A stretch of 64,000 nt of DNA from the NCBI RefSeq assembly GCF_030317035.1, contig NZ_JASZYK010000017.1, forward strand, positions 1-64,000. Reading direction: 5' to 3'. The notes beneath the pieces are model-generated. The model was not told the origin of the DNA, made no database searches, and saw only the letters and a program-made list of their open reading frames with translations. This DNA comes from Variovorax sp. J22G73 (GTDB lineage Bacteria; Pseudomonadota; Gammaproteobacteria; Burkholderiales; Burkholderiaceae_C). Shown in pieces: positions 1 to 10,600 of the stretch (within the stretch, counting starts at the first letter, position 1; every line of letters begins with the position of its first letter). Made by a program: the position numbers and the translations under genes.

Positions 1-387
1 CGAAGATGCAATAAACAGGTCAGACCGGCAGCGGGCAAGCTCGACTCCTCCTGTGTGGCACCGATCGCGGTGAGCGCCACGAAAAATGAATGGAGCCCCG
101 CTGAGCGGTTCTTATCTGGGTCCGCACGGCCATGCGCCGGTGCAACAAGGCCGACGGTAGATGTGCAGTCTGTTCCTGGTTCTATTGCAGCTTGGCCCTC
201 ACCTTGACGCAGCCAATACTGCCTATTGAAAAACCAAACTCGCACCGCCGCTTGCGGATTGGAGAAGTCCCGGTAAAAGGAGGAGGCCGCAGGCCGGGGG
301 ACATTCGAGAAAAGAGGTACCGCGTCGGCGTGAGCGCCGCCCTGAATGACCCGACCCCGATCCAGGTCCAGGTCCCGGTCCAGCGCC
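1..387. other. No supported gene
   Basis: Open frames cross this stretch, but none has a recognisable domain, a convincing ribosome binding site or the codon pattern of the neighbouring genes. It lies downstream of the LysR gene that starts at 1275 and ends at 388. No repeat, RNA gene or terminator hairpin was recognised. Confidence 0.5.
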
Positions 388-1275
388 CTAAGGCATCCCC
401 CGCGCCAACAAATGATCGACCAACCTGCGCTGCGGAAAACTCAACGCCTCCTGCCGCGTGCACAGGTACATGCGACGTGACGCCCACGCATCGGTGAGGT
501 TGATGAAGCGCAGCTTCATCTCCTTGCGGTAAGTCACCGCGGCCCCCTCGGGCAAGATGCCCACGCCCATGCCGGCCTCGATCATCCGGCACACGGCTTC
601 GAAACTCTTCACCCGCACACGCAGCCGCAGCACCTTGCGCGCGCTCATGGCCGCGTCTTCCATGGTGCGCGAAATGGCCGAGTCGTCTTCGAGCCCCACG
701 AAGTCGAAGTCCAGCAGTTCTTCGAAAGACACCTCGCGCCCGCGCCACGGATGCTTCTGCCGAACGATGGCGACCAGCCGGTCGGTGCGGTAGGGAATGA
801 AGTGCAGCGCCGGGTCTGCCGCTTCGCTCGTGATGACGCCCACGTCGGCTTGCCGGTCGCGAATGGCCTGCACGATGTACACGCTGCGGTGCTCCTCCAC
901 GCTCACGCGAATCTCGGGGTAACGCTGGCGAAAGCTCGCCACGTCGTCGGGCAAGAACTGGCCCATGGCCGACGCATTGGCATGCAGGCGCACCCGGCCC
1001 GTGGCGCCCTGCGCGTAGTCCGACAGGTCGGCGCGCATGCGGTCGACGTCGCGCAATATCTGGCGCGCATGCATCGCCAGCGACTCGCCCGCGCCGGTCG
1101 GCGTCACGCCCTTCGAGCTTCGGTTGAGCAGCGCCACGCCCAGTTGCCCCTCCAAGATGGCCAGGCGCCGGCTGGCGGCCGATAACACCATGTGGCTCTC
1201 GGCGGCGGCCTTTGACAGGCTGCCGTGCTCAATGGCGCGCAGGAAAAGTGCGAGCGAGTCGAGGTCGGGTCTCAT
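388..1275 (-). CDS. LysR-family transcriptional regulator
   Basis: About 295 residues, the usual LysR length. The N-terminal winged helix-turn-helix covers roughly residues 1-60 (LDSLALFLRAIEHGSLSKAA, then a recognition helix with SRRLAILEGQLG), followed by a periplasmic-binding-like effector domain. The frame stays open far upstream, but the ATG at 1275 is chosen because the protein then begins directly with the family's N-terminal helix. The gene is divergent from the indolepyruvate ferredoxin oxidoreductase gene with about 270 bp between them, the classical layout for a LysR regulator and its target. That target is inferred from position only; the effector is unknown. Confidence 0.88.
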   Translation of the reverse strand: MRPDLDSLALFLRAIEHGSLSKAAAESHMVLSAASRRLAILEGQLGVALLNRSSKGVTPTGAGESLAMHARQILRDVDRMRADLSDYAQGATGRVRLHANASAMGQFLPDDVASFRQRYPEIRVSVEEHRSVYIVQAIRDRQADVGVITSEAADPALHFIPYRTDRLVAIVRQKHPWRGREVSFEELLDFDFVGLEDDSAISRTMEDAAMSARKVLRLRVRVKSFEAVCRMIEAGMGVGILPEGAAVTYRKEMKLRFINLTDAWASRRMYLCTRQEALSFPQRRLVDHLLARGMP

Positions 1276-1542
1276 GGGGGTCGGGGTCTTTCTGCGGGGC
1301 CGCCATTGTCGGGCCAGCGACCCGGCCAGCGCGCGCCGAAATCCTTTCGGCGGATGGCGCCTTAAAAAGACAAATCTTCCGTGCGGCGCTGCGCGCTGCC
1401 AAAAAGAAGAAGCACTTTCCGCCCACAACCCTGAAGAATCGTTGCTGCCCTGCCGTCTACCCCGGCGCGGCACTGCGCGAGCCGGCCCCTTACCGGGGCC
1501 ACGCCCGCATCCCACGAGTCCTACCCGGAGTCTTTTTCAGTC

Positions 1543-4500
1543 ATGGCATCCCACGAACTGGCCAGCGTTGCGCTGGACGACAAATACACGGCCACCGAAG
1601 GCCGGATCTACCTGAGCGGCATCCAGGCGCTGGTGCGCCTCATGCTCGTGCAGAAATGGCGCGACCAGCGGGCCGGGCTCAACACAGCGGGCTTCGTCTC
1701 CGGCTACCGCGGCTCGCCGCTCGGCGGCCTGGACGAAGCACTGTGGAAGGCGCAGCCGCAGCTCGAGGCCAACGCGGTCAAGTTCTTGCCCGGCGTGAAC
1801 GAAGAGCTGGCCGCCACCGCCGTGTGGGGCACGCAGCAGGTGCACCTGACCGGCGAAAGCGCGGTCGATGGTGTGTTCGCCATGTGGTACGGCAAGGCGC
1901 CGGGCGTGGACCGCTGCGGCGACGTTTTCAAGCACATGAGCCACGCGGGCACCTCGCCCCACGGCGGCGTGCTGCTGGTGGCGGGCGACGACCACGGCGC
2001 GTCTTCTTCCACGCTGCCCAACCAGAGCGACCACCTGTTCGCGGCCTCGATGATCCCCATGCTCTACCCGCAGAGCGTGGAGGAGTACATCGAGCTCGGC
2101 CTGCACGGCTTCGCGATGTCGCGCTTTGCCGGGCTGCCGGTGGGCTTCAAGGCGTTGGCGGACACGGTGGAGTCGTCGGGCTCCATCGCGGCCGGCGCGC
2201 TCGACGTGCACACGCGCCTGCCCGCGGACTTCGTGTTTCCGCCCGGCGGCGTGCACGCGCGCCTGTCGACCGACACGCTGGGCGTGCAGGCGCGCAAGCA
2301 GGAAGCGCTGATGCAGGACTACAAAATCTACGCCGCCATCGCCTACGCGCGCGCCAACAAGCTCAACCGCGTGACCATCGATTCGCCGAAGGCGCGGCTG
2401 GGCATCGTGGCTTCGGGCAAGTCGTACCGCGACGTGCTCGAGGCGCTGGAAGAACTGGGCATCGACGCGGACGGGGCCGCGCGCATCGGCATCCGCCTGT
2501 TCAAAGTGTCGATGCCCTGGCCGCTGGAGCCGGACTCGATTCGCGAGTTCGCCGATGGGCTCGAAGAAATCCTGGTGGTCGAGGAGAAGCGCCAGATCGT
2601 CGAGTACCAGCTTAAGGAGCACCTGTACAACTGGCGCGAAAACGTGCGCCCGCGCGTGATCGGCAAGTTCGACGAGCAGGGCGAATGGGGCGCGCATCCG
2701 CGCGGCCAGTGGCTGCTGCCAGCCACGGCGGACTTCTCGGTGGCGCAGGTGGCGCGCGTCATCGCGGGCCGGGTGGCGCGCTTTCACACCAGCGACCGCA
2801 TCCGCATGCGGCTGGCGATTCTCGACGCGAAGGACGTGGTGCTGGGCAAGGCGGTGGCCACGCCCTCGCGCCCGGCCTGGTACTGCTCGGGCTGCCCGCA
2901 CAACACCTCGACCAAGGTGCCCGAAGGCAGCCTGGCGCTGGCCGGCATCGGCTGCCACGTGATGGCCACGGCCATCTACCCCGAGCACAACAAGACGACA
3001 ACGCACATGGGCGGCGAAGGCGCGCCGTGGCTGGGGCAGGCCTGGTTCTCCAAGCGCAGGCACGTGTTCGCGAACCTGGGCGACGGCACGTACTACCACT
3101 CGGGCTCGATGGCGATCCGCGCGGCCGTGGCGGCGGGCGTGAACATCACCTACAAGATCCTCTACAACGACGCGGTGGCCATGACCGGCGGCCAGCCGGT
3201 CGACGGGCCCATCAACGTGCCACGCATCGCGCACCAGATGGCGGCCGAGGGCGTGAAGCGCCTGGCGCTCGTGGCCGAAGACCCGACGCGCTGGGCCGAC
3301 CGCAGCCCCCTGCCGGCCGACCGCGAAGGCTTCGTGCTCACCGTGCACCACCGCGACGACATGGACGCGGTGCAGCGCGAGCTGCGCGAGTTCGAGGGCG
3401 TGTCGGTGCTCATCTACGACCAGGTGTGCGCGGCCGAGAAGCGCCGCCGCCGCAAGAAGGGCGAGTTTCCGCAGGCGGCGCGGCGCGTGTTCATCAACGA
3501 CGCGGTGTGCGAAGGCTGCGGCGATTGCGGCGAGCAATCGAACTGCACCGCGCTGCTGCCCAAGCAGACCGAACTGGGCCTGAAGCGCAGCGTGGACCAG
3601 AGCGCGTGCAACGCGGACGAGTCGTGCATCAAGGGTTTCTGCCCGAGCTTCGTCACGGTCGAAGGCGTGAAGCCGCGCAAGCACGCGCCCGTCGCGGCCA
3701 AGGCGGCCGCCGAAGAAGCGCCGCTGCCGGCACCGCCCACGCTGGCGCTCGACGGCATGCACAACATTCTCATCACCGGCATCGGCGGCACGGGCGTCAT
3801 CACCATCGGCGCGCTGATCGGCATGGCGGCGCACCTCGAAGGCAAGGGCGTGAGCGTGCTCGACATGACGGGCATGTCGCAGAAGAACGGCTCGGTCACC
3901 TCGCACGTGCGCATCGCCCGCGACGCGGCGCAGCTGAAGGCGCAGCGCATTCCCACGGGCGAGGCCGACCTGATCCTGGGGTGCGACATGCTCACGGCGG
4001 GCGCCCCCGACGCCATCGCGCGCATGCGGCCGGGGCGCACCTATGCGCTGGTCAACACCTTCGAGCAGCCGACGGGCCATTTCGCGCAGCAGCCCGACTG
4101 GGAGTTTCCGGCGGCGCAGGTGCGCGCGCTGATCGAGGAATCGGTCGAAGGCCGCGCCGATTTCATCGACGCCACGCAACTGGCCACGCGGCTCATGGGC
4201 GATGCCATCGCGGCCAACCTGTTCCTGCTGGGCTTCGCGTTCCAGAAGGGCTGCGTGCCGCTGTCGGCCGAGGCGCTGGACAAGGCCATCGAAATCAACG
4301 GCGTGGCGGTCAAGGCCAACCAGTCGGCCTTTCGCTGGGGCCGCAAGGCGGCGCTGGACCTGGCCGCGGTCACGCGCGAGGCCGCGCCGGCGAAGGTGGT
4401 GGCGCTGCAGCGGCCGCAGGGCTTCGAGGCGCTGGTGAAGGACCGCACCGCGTTCCTTACCGCGTACCAGAACGCGGCGTATGCGCAGCGCTATGCGGAG

Positions 4501-5106
4501 CTGGTGGAGCGCGTGCGCGTGGCCGAGCAGCGCGAGCGCGGCACCACGCTGCTGGCCAAGGCGGTGGCGTCGGGCCTGTTCAAGCTCATGGCCTACAAGG
4601 ACGAGTACGAGGTCGCGCGGCTGTACACCGACAAGCGCTTCATCGAGCAGTTGGGCGAGCAGTTCGAAGGCAAGCTGGTGCTGCGCTTTCACCTGGCGCC
4701 GCCGGTGCTGGGCCGTCGCGACGCCGAAGGCCGCGCGGTAAAGACGAGCTTCGGGCCGTGGATGCTGAACGCGTTTCGCGTGCTCGCGAAGCTGCGCGGC
4801 CTGCGCGGCACGGCGCTCGACGTGTTCGGGCGCACGGCCGAGCGGCGCATGGAGCGCCAGCTGATCGCCGACTATCGCGCCATGGTCGAGGACGTGCTGG
4901 CGCGCTTCGACCGCATCGACTTCGACACCGCGCTCGCCCTGGCGCGCCTGCCGGAGCAGATTCGCGGGTTCGGCCATGTGAAGGAAGAAAGCGTGGTGTC
5001 GGCGCGCGTGCGGTGGAGCGCGCTGGCGAAGCAGCTCGATGCGGGTACGGCGGGCACGGCGGCCACACCCCGGGCGGCCCCGCGCCCCGCGGCGCTGGCC
5101 GCCTGA
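1543..5106 (+). CDS. Indolepyruvate ferredoxin oxidoreductase, single-chain
   Basis: 1187 residues, the size of fused IorA/IorB-type enzymes that oxidatively decarboxylate aryl-pyruvates (indolepyruvate, phenylpyruvate) to acyl-CoA with ferredoxin as acceptor. The N-terminal 2-oxoacid oxidoreductase core is followed by a thiamine diphosphate region (HMGGEGAPW near residue 490 and GDGTYYHSGS near 510). A cysteine-rich Fe-S segment lies near residues 645-700 (CEGCGDCG and later Cys). The C-terminal gamma-subunit-like domain starts near residue 742 with a GIGGTGV nucleotide-binding-like turn. The family is known for degrading aromatic amino acids through the transaminated keto acid. The gene stands alone on the plus strand, divergent from a LysR regulator, and an M20 deacylase follows 106 bp downstream. 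The exact keto acid preference cannot be read from sequence. Confidence 0.93.
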   Translation: MASHELASVALDDKYTATEGRIYLSGIQALVRLMLVQKWRDQRAGLNTAGFVSGYRGSPLGGLDEALWKAQPQLEANAVKFLPGVNEELAATAVWGTQQVHLTGESAVDGVFAMWYGKAPGVDRCGDVFKHMSHAGTSPHGGVLLVAGDDHGASSSTLPNQSDHLFAASMIPMLYPQSVEEYIELGLHGFAMSRFAGLPVGFKALADTVESSGSIAAGALDVHTRLPADFVFPPGGVHARLSTDTLGVQARKQEALMQDYKIYAAIAYARANKLNRVTIDSPKARLGIVASGKSYRDVLEALEELGIDADGAARIGIRLFKVSMPWPLEPDSIREFADGLEEILVVEEKRQIVEYQLKEHLYNWRENVRPRVIGKFDEQGEWGAHPRGQWLLPATADFSVAQVARVIAGRVARFHTSDRIRMRLAILDAKDVVLGKAVATPSRPAWYCSGCPHNTSTKVPEGSLALAGIGCHVMATAIYPEHNKTTTHMGGEGAPWLGQAWFSKRRHVFANLGDGTYYHSGSMAIRAAVAAGVNITYKILYNDAVAMTGGQPVDGPINVPRIAHQMAAEGVKRLALVAEDPTRWADRSPLPADREGFVLTVHHRDDMDAVQRELREFEGVSVLIYDQVCAAEKRRRRKKGEFPQAARRVFINDAVCEGCGDCGEQSNCTALLPKQTELGLKRSVDQSACNADESCIKGFCPSFVTVEGVKPRKHAPVAAKAAAEEAPLPAPPTLALDGMHNILITGIGGTGVITIGALIGMAAHLEGKGVSVLDMTGMSQKNGSVTSHVRIARDAAQLKAQRIPTGEADLILGCDMLTAGAPDAIARMRPGRTYALVNTFEQPTGHFAQQPDWEFPAAQVRALIEESVEGRADFIDATQLATRLMGDAIAANLFLLGFAFQKGCVPLSAEALDKAIEINGVAVKANQSAFRWGRKAALDLAAVTREAAPAKVVALQRPQGFEALVKDRTAFLTAYQNAAYAQRYAELVERVRVAEQRERGTTLLAKAVASGLFKLMAYKDEYEVARLYTDKRFIEQLGEQFEGKLVLRFHLAPPVLGRRDAEGRAVKTSFGPWMLNAFRVLAKLRGLRGTALDVFGRTAERRMERQLIADYRAMVEDVLARFDRIDFDTALALARLPEQIRGFGHVKEESVVSARVRWSALAKQLDAGTAGTAATPRAAPRPAALAA

Positions 5107-5212
5107 GCGGCAAGCGTTGCGGATGCGCCGCGCTGGAGAGAACGGCGCATACGCGACAGTCACCGGCCCGTTCCCAACGGCGCGGCGCGCGCCCCGCTGA
5201 AAGAATGGCTTC

Positions 5213-6529
5213 ATGAAAGAAGCCACCACATTCCAGGCCGACGAAGCCGCCATCGTCGCTGCCGCGCGCGCCCTGCGCGAAGAAACCGTCGCCATGCTGA
5301 GCGAGCTGGTCACTCACCCTTCCCTGCTGGGCCACGAGCAGAGCGCGCAGCGCTTCATGGCCGATGCCTTCGGCGCGCTCGGCCTGCAGGTGGACGAGTT
5401 CCAGATCGACGAGGAAAAGCTGCGCGCCCACCCGGGCTACTCGCCCTCCATCGTCTCCTACGAGGGCCGCACGAACGTGGTGGGCATCCACCGGCCCTCG
5501 GGTCCGTTCAAGGGCAACTCGCTGATCTTCAACGGCCACATCGACGTGGTGCCCACGGGCGCCGAGGTGCTGTGGACGCACCCGCCCTTCTCGGGCAAGG
5601 TCGAGGGCGACCGGCTCTATGGGCGCGGCTCGTCGGACATGAAGGCCGGCATCATCGCGTACACCATGGCCTTCAAGGCGCTGAAGTCGCTCGGGCTGGA
5701 GCCGGCCTCGCCGGTGTACTTCCAGTCGGTCATCGAAGAAGAGTGCACAGGCAACGGCGCGCTGGCCTGCCTGGCGGAGGGCTACCGCGCCGACGCGGCC
5801 GTCATCACCGAGCCGGTGGCGGCCGACGGCGTCATGACCTGCCAGATGGGCGTGCTGTGGCTGGCCATCGAGGTGCTGGGCAAGCCGGTGCATGCCTCGG
5901 TGGCGCAGACCGGCGTGGGCGCCATCGACTTCGCGCTGTACCTCTTCGGCGAGCTCAAGAAGCTCGAAGACAAATGGAACGCGCCGAGCGCGCGCTACCG
6001 CTCGTTCGCGCACCACAACCACCCGGTGAACTTCAACCTGGGCAAGATCCAGGGCGGCGAGTGGGCCTCGTCGGTGCCCTCGGCCTGCCGCGCCGACGTG
6101 CGCCTGGGCTTCTACCCCGACATGAAGGTGGAGAAGGTGAAGGCCGAGGTCGAGGCGCTGCTGGCCGCCGCCTACGAGGCACACCCCGCGCATGCCGCGC
6201 TGAGCTACAAGATCGTGTACGAGGGCTTCCAGGCCGACGGCTGCGAGGTGGCGCCCGACGCGCCCATCGTCGCGGCGCTGTCGCAGTGCCACCTGGACAT
6301 CGTCGGCAAGGTGCTGACGCCCACGGCCTTCACCGGCACCACCGACGCGAAGTTCTTCAACCTGTACGGCGAGACGCCGGCCATCTGCTACGGCCCGTCG
6401 GGCGGCGAGAACATCCATGGCATCGACGAGTGGGTGTCCATCGACAGCGTGGTGCAGGTGACGGCGGTGCTCGCGGTGTTCATGGCGCGCTGGTGCGGGG
6501 TGAACCGCATCGGCAAGGATGCCGGCTGA
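5213..6529 (+). CDS. M20-family metallo-deacylase (ArgE/DapE-like)
   Basis: 438 residues, matching the ArgE/DapE/ACY1/CPG2 family of zinc-dependent hydrolases that remove acyl groups from amino acids or cleave small peptides. Metal-ligand motifs are visible: GHIDVVP near residue 107 (His and Asp), GRGSSDMKAG near residue 140 (bridging Asp), the catalytic EEE pair near residue 174, and a late IHGIDEW His near residue 403. No signal peptide is seen, so a cytoplasmic enzyme is expected. It follows the indolepyruvate oxidoreductase on the same strand with a 106-bp gap, so co-transcription is possible but not shown. The specific substrate is unknown. Confidence 0.88.
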   Translation: MKEATTFQADEAAIVAAARALREETVAMLSELVTHPSLLGHEQSAQRFMADAFGALGLQVDEFQIDEEKLRAHPGYSPSIVSYEGRTNVVGIHRPSGPFKGNSLIFNGHIDVVPTGAEVLWTHPPFSGKVEGDRLYGRGSSDMKAGIIAYTMAFKALKSLGLEPASPVYFQSVIEEECTGNGALACLAEGYRADAAVITEPVAADGVMTCQMGVLWLAIEVLGKPVHASVAQTGVGAIDFALYLFGELKKLEDKWNAPSARYRSFAHHNHPVNFNLGKIQGGEWASSVPSACRADVRLGFYPDMKVEKVKAEVEALLAAAYEAHPAHAALSYKIVYEGFQADGCEVAPDAPIVAALSQCHLDIVGKVLTPTAFTGTTDAKFFNLYGETPAICYGPSGGENIHGIDEWVSIDSVVQVTAVLAVFMARWCGVNRIGKDAG

Positions 6530-6548
6530 ACAAGCGGTTCAAAGCGGC

Positions 6549-7598
6549 TCAGGACGCGTGCAGCGGCAGCTCCAGCGTCTGCCAGTTGCCCAGCATGGTG
6601 ACCTGGCGGCGCAGGTAGTCCGTGGGAATGGCCTGCGAGCCCCAGACGTCGATGCGCCCCGAATACTCGCCCAGCAGCCAGAACTGGCGGATGGCCATGA
6701 AGCGCGGAATGGCCGCGAGATCGGCGTCGGACACGGGCCGCACCTCGCGGTACGCGGAAATGAAGTGCAGCCACTTGGCCTTGGCCTTGTCGGTGGCCAC
6801 GCCGTCGGGCGTGTGCGGGTGCAGGCTCCACGGGTACACGGCGAGCTCGTAGGCGAGGTAGCCTGGGCCGGCCTCGTCGAAGTCGAAGAAGACGGCCTCG
6901 CGCTTTGCCTTGGCGTCGGCGTTGGCGTCGGCTTCATCGCCCGTCCCAGCCTTCGCATCCACCACGAAATTGTTGCTCCCGTGCGCGTCCCCGTGGCACA
7001 GCACGCGGGCCAGCTCGCCCAGCGACAGGATGTCGTCCTGCAGCCGCCGCGCCAGCGCCTCGAACTGCGGGCGCAGCTCGGCGGTCATGGTGGGGGCGTG
7101 CAGCAGGCCTTCGAGCGGGTGCAGCAGCAGGTAGTCGAGGTCGAGGCAGTAGGCGCTGCTCGGCCCCTGGTAGCTTTCGCCCGCGATGTGCAGGCCGGCC
7201 AGGCCGCGCGCGAAGGCCTCTATGTCTTCGCCCGCGTCGCCGGTGAACTCGCCGTCGAGGTGCTCGAACAGCATCAGCGCGCGCGGGCCTTCGGGCAGCG
7301 GCACCTCGATGGCGACGCCGCCGTCAGCCGCCGGCAGGCAGCGCGACACGCGGCAGCCGGCGTTCGACCAGTGTTGCAGCGCGGCCGCCTCGAACAGGGT
7401 GTTGGGGCCGCCGCGCGGCCGGGCGGCGCACAGGCGCGCCACCACGCGTTGGCCGCTGGCAAAGCTCAACCGGTACACCTGGTTGAAGCTGCGCCGCAGA
7501 AACTCGCTCTCGACCACCTCGCCCAGGTCATAGTTCGCCTGCACGAGCGCGGCGATGCTGGCGGCTGTCGGCGTCGATTGCGCAATCTCTAGGGGCAT
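6549..7598 (-). CDS. SrkA/YihE-like stress kinase (aminoglycoside-phosphotransferase fold)
   Basis: 349 residues with the phosphotransferase (APH/choline kinase) fold. The catalytic loop CHGDAHGSNNF lies near residue 200 and the metal-binding DFD motif (FFDFDEAGPGY) near residue 236. Tail segments resemble the SrkA/YihE Ser/Thr kinases that protect cells under envelope or oxidative stress. Between the two catalytic motifs is a low-complexity run rich in Ala/Asp/Lys (about 20 residues, roughly 206-228) encoded by GGCGTC/GGCGTT-like hexamers; this insertion is unusual in the active-site neighbourhood. The gene is convergent with the deacylase (19 bp apart). Annotation as a generic phosphotransferase is the safe alternative. 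Confidence 0.82.
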   Translation of the reverse strand: MPLEIAQSTPTAASIAALVQANYDLGEVVESEFLRRSFNQVYRLSFASGQRVVARLCAARPRGGPNTLFEAAALQHWSNAGCRVSRCLPAADGGVAIEVPLPEGPRALMLFEHLDGEFTGDAGEDIEAFARGLAGLHIAGESYQGPSSAYCLDLDYLLLHPLEGLLHAPTMTAELRPQFEALARRLQDDILSLGELARVLCHGDAHGSNNFVVDAKAGTGDEADANADAKAKREAVFFDFDEAGPGYLAYELAVYPWSLHPHTPDGVATDKAKAKWLHFISAYREVRPVSDADLAAIPRFMAIRQFWLLGEYSGRIDVWGSQAIPTDYLRRQVTMLGNWQTLELPLHAS

Positions 7599-7698
7599 CC
7601 GGCTTCCAAAGGGAAAAGGGCGCGATTATGCAGTGCGGGTGTTTGCGGGCCCCGCGGGCAACCCGCCGGAGGGCGCGGCTGTGCGGGTTCGCCAGGGT

Positions 7699-10600
7699 TC
7701 AGGCGATGGCGCCGACGTCGAACTCGCGCTCGTAGGCCTCCAGCGGCTGCGGCCGGCCGAACAGGTAGCCCTGGCACATCAGGCAGCCGTGGCGCGCCAA
7801 AAAGTCGCGCTGTGCGTGCGTTTCCACGCCCTCGGCCACGATCTCCAGCTCCAGGTTGCGCGCCATGCCGATGATGGTCTGGATGATCAGCTCCACCTTC
7901 GGGTTCAGCCCGATGCTGTGCACGAAGAACTTGTCGACCTTCACCTGGCTGAGCGGCAGCTGCGTCATGTACGACAGCGACGAGAAGCCCGTGCCGAAGT
8001 CGTCCATCGAGAACTGGATGCCCAGCGCCACCAGCGCCTCCATCTTGCCGATGGCGTCGATCACCTTCTCGTGCAGCAGGCTCTCGGTGAGCTCCAGCTT
8101 GAGCCGGCGCGGGTCGGCGCCGGTGCGCTCCAGCACCAGGCGCACCTGGTCAACAAAGTCTTCCTCGCGAAACTGCCGCGCGCTCACGTTCACCGACAGC
8201 TGCAGGTGGCTGCGGCGCGGGTCGTCGCGCCAAGCCGTGAGCTGCCTGCACGCCGTTTCCAGCACCCACAGGCCCAGCGGAATGATGAGGCCCGTGTCTT
8301 CCGCCACATCGATGAACTCGCGCGGCAGCAGCAGCCCGCGCACCGGATGGCGCCAACGCACCAGCACCTCGGCGCCAACCACCCGGTTCTCGCCCGTGAC
8401 CTGGCTCTGGTAGTGCAGCACGAACTGCTTGGCCGCAATGGCGGCGTGCAGCTCGTTTTCCAGCGTGGCGCGCGCGGTGATGGTGGTCTGCATGCCCGCC
8501 TCGAAGAAGCGCAGCGCGTTGCCGCCGTCGGTCTTGGCGTAGTACATGGCAATGTCGGCCTGCTTGAGCACCTCTTCGGTCGATGCGCCCTTGGCCTCGA
8601 ACAGCGAGGCGCCGATGCTGCAGGTGCTGTGGTGCTGCTGCAGGCCGAGCTGGTAGGGCTGGTTGAGCCGCGCGAGGATGGTCGCGCCCATGGTCTCGGT
8701 CTGCGAAGTGGCAATGACCGCCTGCTCGCTGAGGTCTTCCAGCATCACCACGAACTCGTCGCCGCCCAGGCGCGCCACGATGTCGCCTTCGCGCAGGCAG
8801 TCTTTCAGGCGCTGCGCCACCTGTTTGAGCATCACGTCGCCGATGTCGTGGCCCAGCGCGTCGTTCAGCGTCTTGAAGTTGTCCAGGTCGAGGAACAGCA
8901 CCGCGCACAGCCGCTGGCGCCGCGCGGCGGCGGCAATGGCGTGGTTGAGCCGGTCGAGCAGCAGCCGCCGGTTGGGCAGGCCGGTGAGCGTGTCGTAGAA
9001 GGCCAGGTGCTCGATTTCGCGCGCGGCGAGCTTGCTTTCGGTGATGTTGCGCAGGATGACGATGAAGCGCGAATCGCCCTCGTCGCCCACCAGCTTGCGC
9101 GACACCGAGATTTCGAACCACGCCTTCTCGCGCGCGTCGCGCCGCTCGAACTGCCGGCCCGCCGAATAGCCCGACACATCGGCCTCGCGCAGCGCGCTCA
9201 TCACCTCGGCCGCGGCCTCGGCCGGCAGCAGCTCGGTCAGCATGTGGCCCACCGGGTTCTCGACGTCGGTGGCCGGGAAGGGCACGCGCGGCGCGTGGTA
9301 GCCGTGGCAGCGGCCGTCCAACCCCACTTCGAGCAGCAGGTCGGGCAGTGCGTCGAGCGTGGCCTGCAGCTGCGCCTTGCTCTCGATGATGGCGGCCGTG
9401 TGGCGGCGCTTTTCGGTGATGTCCTGGTAGACGCACACGGTGCCGCCGTCGGGCGTGCGGCTGCGCGTGGCGCGGATCACCTGGCCGCCCTGCAGCAGCG
9501 CCTCCTGCTCGGAGTGCGGCTGCGCCATCTGCGGCATGTTCATGGCCGACCAGTCGGCCGGGCCGCGGCCGTGCACCACGTGGCGCGCGGTCTCGTCCAT
9601 GATGCGGCGAAACGGCACCTGCGGCGCGATCATCGGTTCGGTCCAGGGGAACATCGCGACGAAACGGCGGTTCCAGGTGAGCACACGGCTGTCGGCGTCC
9701 AGCAGGATGAAGCCGTCGATCATCGACTCCAGCGCCTGGTCGAGCGTGGACTTGGAGCGCACCAGCTCCATGCGCGCGCGCCACTGGCGGCGCAGCTGGA
9801 AGTGCGTGAACAGCGCCACCGCCAGGATCATCAGCCCGATGGCCGCGGCGGTCCAGGCGATCAGGTCGCGCTCGCGGCGCCAGTCCTGCAGCGCCGCGGT
9901 CAGCGGAATGCTCGCCACGATGAGCAGGTTGCGGTGCAGCGTGGGCCGCGCCACCACGATGCCCGGCTGTCCGCTCAGGCGCGCGGCCATGCGCTGCGGC
10001 TTGCCGTCGCTGGTCTGCTCGTGCAGGGGCGGCTCTATTTGCCGGCCGGTGAGGTCGTCGCGCGGCGGCAGGCTGGCCAGCAGGGCGCCGGCGTCGCGCT
10101 CCAGCGTGACCTCGAGCCCGCGAATGCCCGCGCCCTGCGTCATGATCGTCGCCAGCAGCGACAGCTGCACCTCGGCCACCGCCAGCATGCGCGAGCCGTC
10201 AGCCAGCGTGACGGCGCGCGCGAAGAACAGCACCTTCTGCGACGTGACCAGGCTGGCGGCCGGGTCGCTGATCGCCAGCGTGGACACCGGGTTCGCCAGC
10301 ACGCCGTCGACAAAGCCGGCCGGCAGCACCAGCGGCAGGCGTTCGCCGCGCCGGTCCGACGAGGCCACCACCGTACCGCGCGCATCGACGAACGCGACGT
10401 GGCGCACCAGCAGGTTCTGCCGCACCACGTTGTCGAGCAGGCGGTGCGCGTCGAAGCTGCCCGCGTCGGCGCCCGCGCTGGCGGCGGTGGAGCCGCGCAG
10501 CAGCTCGTTGGCGCCCGCCAGCAGCATGTCGACGCTGAGCAGCGAGCGGTTCAGCGCCGCCTCGGAGCCGGCCACGAAGCGCACGGCCTGGCTCTCGTGG

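Noticed and set aside
132..497. Open frame of about 120 codons near the window start
   Set aside because: No homology, no ribosome binding site, and its end overlaps the well-supported LysR gene on the other strand.
1537..5313. Very long open frame on the minus strand opposite the indolepyruvate oxidoreductase gene
   Set aside because: High GC with strong third-position bias keeps opposite frames open; the translation is His/Arg/Gly-rich with no domain, while the plus strand encodes a full enzyme.
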